Below, piece after piece: positions 60,165 through 64,000 of a stretch of DNA of 64,000 bases (its first letter is position 1; every line of letters starts with the position of its first letter). Source of the stretch: Thermofilum sp. NZ13 (GTDB lineage Archaea; Thermoproteota; Thermoprotei; Thermofilales; Thermofilaceae). A program made the position numbers and the translations under genes. Under the pieces are notes generated by a model, which saw nothing but the letters and a program-made list of their open reading frames with translations, was not told the origin of the DNA and searched no databases. The DNA is taken from the NCBI GenBank assembly GCA_002855745.1, contig NDWX01000002.1, forward strand, positions 62,001-126,000. Direction: 5' to 3'.

Positions 60165-60268
60165 GATGCTGCTCGAACACCCTCCACAACATCTTCTCCA
60201 ACCCTCAGGAGTTAGAGAAAGCATAAGTCGAGCACAGAAGAAAACGAGTGAAAGACTAAAAAGTACCA
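60165..60268 (+). repeat. 105-bp dispersed repeat, copy C
   Basis: Most diverged copy: GCTGCTCGAACACCCTCC, then a hairpin TTCTCCAAC/GTTAGAGAA around 60192-60219, GTCGAGCACAGAAG, and GAAAGACTAAAAAGTACC at the right end, 27 bp before the TTG start of rnhB. Confidence 0.75.
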
Positions 60269-60294
60269 TCGATTACGTATCTAGGAGTTGAGCT

Positions 60295-60936
60295 TTGAGC
60301 GTGGTTGCAGGTATCGACGAAGCAGGTAGAGGGCCTCTTATAGGGCCGATGGTTGTTGCAATCGCGTGTGCCGACTCTGTTAAGCTTAAGTGGCTGGAGG
60401 CTTTGGGCGTTAAAGACTCGAAGCTCGTTTCCCCGGGACGCCGGGAGAAGATACGGAGAGCTTTAGACAGCATCCTAGAATACTCCGCTTTGCGCGTTGT
60501 CCCTCCGGACGAGATAGACAGGGCTGTGCAGAGGGTAGGGTTCGCGAGCTTAAACGAGCTGGAGCTTAGGGTTATGGCTGAGCTAGTGCTCGAGGCAAGG
60601 AAAAGGGTTCCCGTCGAGAAAGTGTACGTGGACTCCCCTGACCCGGTACCGGAGAGGTTTGGCAGGAGGCTGTCTGAGCTGATAGGCGGGGGAGTGGAGG
60701 TTGTAGCCGAGAACCACGCAGACAGGAAGCACATTATAGTTTCAGCGGCTTCGATCATCGCGAAGACTGAGCGCGAGAGAATAGTGAGCGAGCTCAAGAA
60801 GATCTACGGCGACTTCGGTTCAGGGTACCCATCGGATCCAAAGACCCGCAGGTTCGTCGCCATGTGGATTGAGAGAAAGGGGGCACTACCTCCAATAGTC
60901 CGCAGGTCCTGGAGCACTCTGAAAAACCTTAAGTAG
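60295..60936 (+). CDS. rnhB: ribonuclease HII
   Basis: A 213-residue enzyme that cuts RNA in RNA-DNA hybrids. [17 protein letters not shown] at the N-terminus holds the Asp-Glu pair of the DEDD site; a further Asp lies in [10 protein letters not shown] and the last in the region after [30 protein letters not shown] is a family hallmark. The start is a TTG with GGAG eight bases before it; GTG 60301 is possible. The 105-bp repeat copy C ends just upstream and may supply the promoter. Confidence 0.94.
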   Translation: MSVVAGIDEAGRGPLIGPMVVAIACADSVKLKWLEALGVKDSKLVSPGRREKIRRALDSILEYSALRVVPPDEIDRAVQRVGFASLNELELRVMAELVLEARKRVPVEKVYVDSPDPVPERFGRRLSELIGGGVEVVAENHADRKHIIVSAASIIAKTERERIVSELKKIYGDFGSGYPSDPKTRRFVAMWIERKGALPPIVRRSWSTLKNLK

Positions 60937-60967
60937 TATCCCTTGGGGAACAAGAAGGGGGTTACCT

Positions 60968-61573
60968 ATGAGCCAAAGAGGCTTTTACGCGCACCCCACA
61001 GCGGTAGTAGAGGAAGGCGCGGAGGTGGGGGAGGGGACGCGCATATGGCACTTCGCGCACGTTAGATCCGGTGCGCGCATTGGGAGAAACTGCAACATAG
61101 GAAAGGACGTTTATATTGATGCTGGTGCCGTGGTGGGGGACCGGGTGAAAATACAGAACGGCGTGTCCGTCTACCGCGGCGTGGTCATCGAGGATGACGT
61201 CTTCGTGGGACCGTATGCGGTGTTCACAAACGACAAGTACCCTCGAGCATTCTCCACCGACTGGGAAGTCGTTCCCACGGTCGTGAAGAGGGGGGCAAGC
61301 ATAGGGGCCAACGCTACGATCGTGTGCGGAGTCACTATAGGTGAGTACGCTATGGTCGCCGCCGGGAGCGTTGTAACGAAAGACGTCCCACCCCACGGCC
61401 TCGTCGCGGGGAACCCAGCCCGCCTCATAGGCTTCGTGTGCTACTGTGGGAGGCCGCTTAAAGAGAAGGTTGGTGAGACTAGTGAGAGCATTACCTTCAG
61501 GTGCTCCCACTGCGGTCGAGAAGTCGCTATAAAGAAGGAGCACCTCAAAACCGCTGAAAAATCCATCGGTTAA
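60968..61573 (+). CDS. hexapeptide acyltransferase with zinc-ribbon tail
   Basis: A 201-residue left-handed beta-helix acetyltransferase. The hexapeptide ladder runs from [19 protein letters not shown] to [39 protein letters not shown] is the usual end. The plan matches WbpD-type acetyltransferases for 3-amino sugars, with [18 protein letters not shown] and FTNDKYPRA. The last 50 residues hold a CYCGRP pair and a CSHCGRE pair, a zinc ribbon not usual for the family. It lies 31 bp after rnhB on the same strand. Confidence 0.82.
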   Translation: MSQRGFYAHPTAVVEEGAEVGEGTRIWHFAHVRSGARIGRNCNIGKDVYIDAGAVVGDRVKIQNGVSVYRGVVIEDDVFVGPYAVFTNDKYPRAFSTDWEVVPTVVKRGASIGANATIVCGVTIGEYAMVAAGSVVTKDVPPHGLVAGNPARLIGFVCYCGRPLKEKVGETSESITFRCSHCGREVAIKKEHLKTAEKSIG

Positions 61574-61655
61574 AGCTTATTACCGATAAAGGTACCATTG
61601 AATAAAAGCGCATAGTAACTACTCTTTATCTCATAGCGGACGCGATATACGCACG

Positions 61656-63263
61656 ATGCAGAAAGAGTACATTCTAACCGTAGACGTCGGCACCACCACC
61701 GTTAAATCAGCCCTGTTCCACGTAACCGGCAAGCTTCTCGCACTAGAGGGGCAGGAGTACCCGACATACTTCCCGCGTCCCGGGTGGGCGGAGCAAGATC
61801 CGGATGACTGGTGGAACACTGCAGTGCAGGTAGTTCGAGGCGTCCTCAAGAAGTCGAGGGTGGATCCTGGGAGTATTCTAGGTGTGTGCGCAAGCAGCCA
61901 GCGGGAGACCATGGCTTTCCTAGATGAGAGTGGGCGTAGCCTAGGGCGCGTTCCAATTTGGATGGACAGGAGGAGCGCGCCGCAAGCCGAGAAAATAAAG
62001 GAGAGAATCAGCCCAGAGGAAATATACAGGAAAACGGGTCTAGTCGTCGACGCAACGTTCACCGCAACGAAGCTCTTGTGGTTCAAGGAAAATCAGCCCG
62101 AGCTTCTTAAAAGGGCTAAGGTGGGCCTGCAGCCTAAAGACTACATCATTTACAGATTTACCGGGGTAACCGTCACAGATCACACTGTAGCGTCGCGAAC
62201 TATGCTTTTCAACATACACTCCCAGCGCTGGGATGACGAGCTGATAAGAGACCTCGGGCTCGGCGAGTACGCTGACCTCCTCCCGGAGTCGCTACCCAGC
62301 TGGGAAGTCGCCGGCGAAGTCACACCCGAAGCTGCCTCCTTGACCGGCTTGAGAGCAGGCACGCCGGTGCTGGCCGGGACGGGGGACAGGACCGCTGAGA
62401 TCCTCGGGGCGGGTATCCTTGACCCAAGCAGAGTGGAGGAGTCTACGGGCACTGGTTCGACTACGGCAACCCTGCTCAGGGAGCCGCGCCTAGATCCAAA
62501 GATGAGGTTCTCTGTGGGGGTTGGGCCTATACCTGGCACGTGGGCCCTAGAAGCGGGTATGTCGACTGCTGGGGCTATACTGAGGTGGTTCCGGGACAAC
62601 CTCGCTGAGGGCGTTAACCTGCTGGCTAGCTCAACCAAGCGCAGAGCCTACGAGTACCTAGATATGGAGGCCGAGTACGTTCCACCCGGATCCAACGGCT
62701 TAATAGTCCTACCGTTTTTCTCCGGTGCTCGGAGTCCGCGTTGGAACCCCTACGCTAGGGGCGTCATCTTCGGGTTAACGGTGTTCCACACGAGGGCCCA
62801 CATCTTCAGAGCCATGATGGAGGGGGTCGCCTACGAGTTGAGGAAGATCCTAGAGGTTCTGAGAGAGCTCGAGATAAAGCCGTCGGAGCTCGTGCTGATG
62901 GGCGGGGGTGCGAAGTCGCCCACGTGGGCTCGGATTAAGTCGAACGTCACAGGCCTGGAGGTGGTTTTGCCGGAGCTACTGGACGCCGCTCTCGGCGGCG
63001 ACGCCATGCTGGTGGCGGTTGCTAGCGGGGCCGTCGGTAGCTACGGAGAGGCGGCGAAGTTGTTCTTCAAGGAGAGAGTGAGGATAAAGCCCGAGGCGGG
63101 CGCTGTGGAGATTTACAACCGCTACTACTCTCTCTACGAGAGGCTCGCCGAGGCCCTCAACGATTATTTTAAGGAAGTCTCGCAGTTGGCCGAAGTACCG
63201 GTGGTCACCCCACCGTGGGACATCGAGAAGCTCGTCCACCTGTTGCTAAAGCTCGAGTCATAA
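61656..63263 (+). CDS. FGGY-family sugar kinase
   Basis: A 535-residue carbohydrate kinase. The phosphate-1 loop is LTVDVGTTTVKSALF, the adenosine region is LMGGGAKSPTWARIKSNVTG, and phosphate 2 is STGTGSTTATLL. It differs from the glpK product: GDRTAEILGAGI replaces the glycerol-kinase GDQQAALFG. It resembles xylulokinases and related FGGY kinases more, so the substrate is probably a pentulose or similar polyol. ATG 61656. The end overlaps the winged-helix gene by 6 bp. Confidence 0.82.
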   Translation: MQKEYILTVDVGTTTVKSALFHVTGKLLALEGQEYPTYFPRPGWAEQDPDDWWNTAVQVVRGVLKKSRVDPGSILGVCASSQRETMAFLDESGRSLGRVPIWMDRRSAPQAEKIKERISPEEIYRKTGLVVDATFTATKLLWFKENQPELLKRAKVGLQPKDYIIYRFTGVTVTDHTVASRTMLFNIHSQRWDDELIRDLGLGEYADLLPESLPSWEVAGEVTPEAASLTGLRAGTPVLAGTGDRTAEILGAGILDPSRVEESTGTGSTTATLLREPRLDPKMRFSVGVGPIPGTWALEAGMSTAGAILRWFRDNLAEGVNLLASSTKRRAYEYLDMEAEYVPPGSNGLIVLPFFSGARSPRWNPYARGVIFGLTVFHTRAHIFRAMMEGVAYELRKILEVLRELEIKPSELVLMGGGAKSPTWARIKSNVTGLEVVLPELLDAALGGDAMLVAVASGAVGSYGEAAKLFFKERVRIKPEAGAVEIYNRYYSLYERLAEALNDYFKEVSQLAEVPVVTPPWDIEKLVHLLLKLES

Positions 63264-63521
63264 CTTACCCACGTACTCTTTGAGCCAGACAACAACCCTC
63301 TCGTAGCTTTCCCTACCCTTCTGCGTCAGCTCTACGTATTCCCCGTCATCCCCTTCAACAACGCGCAGAAGCCCCTTTTCCTCCAGCCAGCCGAGGTATC
63401 TGGTAAAAGCCGGGTAGTTGAGCCTGCTCGCCATCTGGAGGTGGGTCTTCTTCATCCTACCCTCACTGTAGAGCGCGTCGAGTATACGGGCGATCACTAT
63501 GAGATCGACTCGCATTATCAA
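63258..63521 (-). CDS. small winged-helix protein, Sso10a-like
   Basis: An 87-residue DNA-binding protein: ILDALYSEGRMKKTHLQMAS as the first helices, NYPAFTRYLGWLEEKGLL as recognition helix and turn, VEGDDGEYVELTQKG as wing, and a final helix SYERVVVWLKEYVGK that probably dimerises. The pattern fits the Sso10a family of small crenarchaeal DNA-binding proteins. ATG at 63521 or 63515. Convergent with the sugar kinase gene. Confidence 0.78.
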   Translation of the reverse strand: MIMRVDLIVIARILDALYSEGRMKKTHLQMASRLNYPAFTRYLGWLEEKGLLRVVEGDDGEYVELTQKGRESYERVVVWLKEYVGKL

Positions 63522-63557
63522 CTAAAAGAGAGGAGAAGCAAGAGAAGATAAATATTT

Positions 63558-64000
63558 TCATTGACTTCTCGAGTTCCCAACAATCATCTTCAGCTCCTCG
63601 ATAGCGGAGGGGTCTTCGATGGTGGTGACATCACCCAGATTCTGCTCCCCCTTCACGATCGCCTTTATGACCCTCCTCATTATTTTACCGCTCCTGGTTT
63701 TAGGGAGCTTTCGCACGAAGAAGATGTTAGCGGGTTTTGCTATAGGCCCTATGGTCTCTGAGACGAGGTTCATTAGCTCCTCTTCGAGCTTAACGCTCGG
63801 CGTAAACCCCTCCCGCAGTACCACGAACGCTACCGGGACTTCTCCCTTAATAGGGTCAGGCTTCCCGACTACAGCGGCCTCAGCCACGGCCGGGTGCAAG
63901 ACTAGAGCGCTCTCCAGCTCCATCGTCCCTATCCTGTGCGCTGCAACCTTCAGAACCTCGTCTGCCCTGCCGAGAATCCAGAAGTACCCGTCTTCGTCTC
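63558..64000 (-). CDS. acs: acetyl-CoA synthetase, C-terminal part, cut by window
   Basis: The frame runs to the window edge and beyond. It shows the end of an AMP-forming acyl-CoA synthetase: [20 protein letters not shown] (hinge with the switch residue), [20 protein letters not shown] and the catalytic Lys in [14 protein letters not shown]. The whole C-terminal domain of about 145 residues is present. The ATG at 63923 is internal. The motif set is that of acetyl-CoA synthetase; a propionate or similar acid cannot be ruled out. Confidence 0.9.
   Translation of the reverse strand, partial: DEDGYFWILGRADEVLKVAAHRIGTMELESALVLHPAVAEAAVVGKPDPIKGEVPVAFVVLREGFTPSVKLEEELMNLVSETIGPIAKPANIFFVRKLPKTRSGKIMRRVIKAIVKGEQNLGDVTTIEDPSAIEELKMIVGNSRSQ

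Noticed and set aside
56921-60268. Repeat copies considered as a CRISPR array
   Set aside because: The copies are about 105 bp long, diverged, lie in both directions and are not regularly spaced.

Overview
The window reads as the chromosome of a hyperthermophilic crenarchaeon (Thermoproteota). The evidence is an archaeal-type prolyl-tRNA synthetase, an acidic-tailed ribosomal stalk protein P1/L12, Orc1/Cdc6, an AGOG DNA glycosylase, TrpB2, mevalonate kinase, a tRNA-Thr gene with a 3'-anticodon-loop intron, TATA-box promoters about 25-30 bp upstream of many starts, and GC-rich, densely packed genes. The gene content and the TnpB-like elements suggest a Thermofilum-like organism; that is an inference, not something the sequence proves.

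Layout. Bases 1-3600: end of an ECF-type ABC ATPase, a PRTase-like protein and a DUF2139-like propeller protein. 3.7-16.2 kb: a galactoside-use region (MFS permease, GH1 beta-glycosidase, membrane-anchored winged-helix protein, galT, galK, and further on a GH36 alpha-galactosidase), interrupted by a TPR/ATPase-like protein, a membrane metallophosphoesterase and a secreted coiled-coil protein. 16.1-20.3 kb: a glycerol operon, glpK-glpA followed by three genes that look like succinate dehydrogenase iron-sulfur and membrane-anchor subunits, with no SdhA. 20.4-25.9 kb: accessory DNA with one decayed and one intact TnpB-like gene, structured repeats, decayed small regulators and a truncated SDR gene. 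26-37 kb: sugar nucleotidyltransferase plus a PMM-like partner with lost catalytic motifs, AGOG, a permuted GTPase, a cluster that matches the Thermotoga inositol genes iolM-iolN-iolO, an MBL hydrolase, RimI, ProS and tRNA-Thr. 37-43 kb: mevalonate kinase, trpB2 with a divergent HTH-ACT regulator, a DHH phosphoesterase, an ASCH protein and Orc1/Cdc6.

43.8-56.9 kb: an AT-richer MFS gene, DUF354, rpl12, prepilin peptidase, DUF92, the NfeD/stomatin pair, a four-gene operon (ArsR regulator, membrane protein, 44-residue protein, bactofilin-like protein), an aldolase-cyclophilin-like-epimerase cluster, an AEC permease and an Ntn asparaginase. 56.9-60.3 kb: a second accessory stretch that carries an inverted copy of the repeat block at 21.6-22.4 kb, tatA, a coiled-coil protein and small DNA-binding genes. 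60.3-64 kb: rnhB, a hexapeptide acyltransferase, a second FGGY kinase, a small winged-helix protein and the end of acetyl-CoA synthetase.

The strongest candidates for something new are the GlpA plus SdhB/C/D-like assembly, the archaeal version of the Thermotoga inositol route, the bactofilin operon, and a four-copy repeat of about 105 bp that carries its own TATA-like box and sits directly upstream of unrelated genes, linked in three loci with a small winged-helix gene and in two with a ribbon-helix-helix gene. No CRISPR array, rRNA or integrase was seen.
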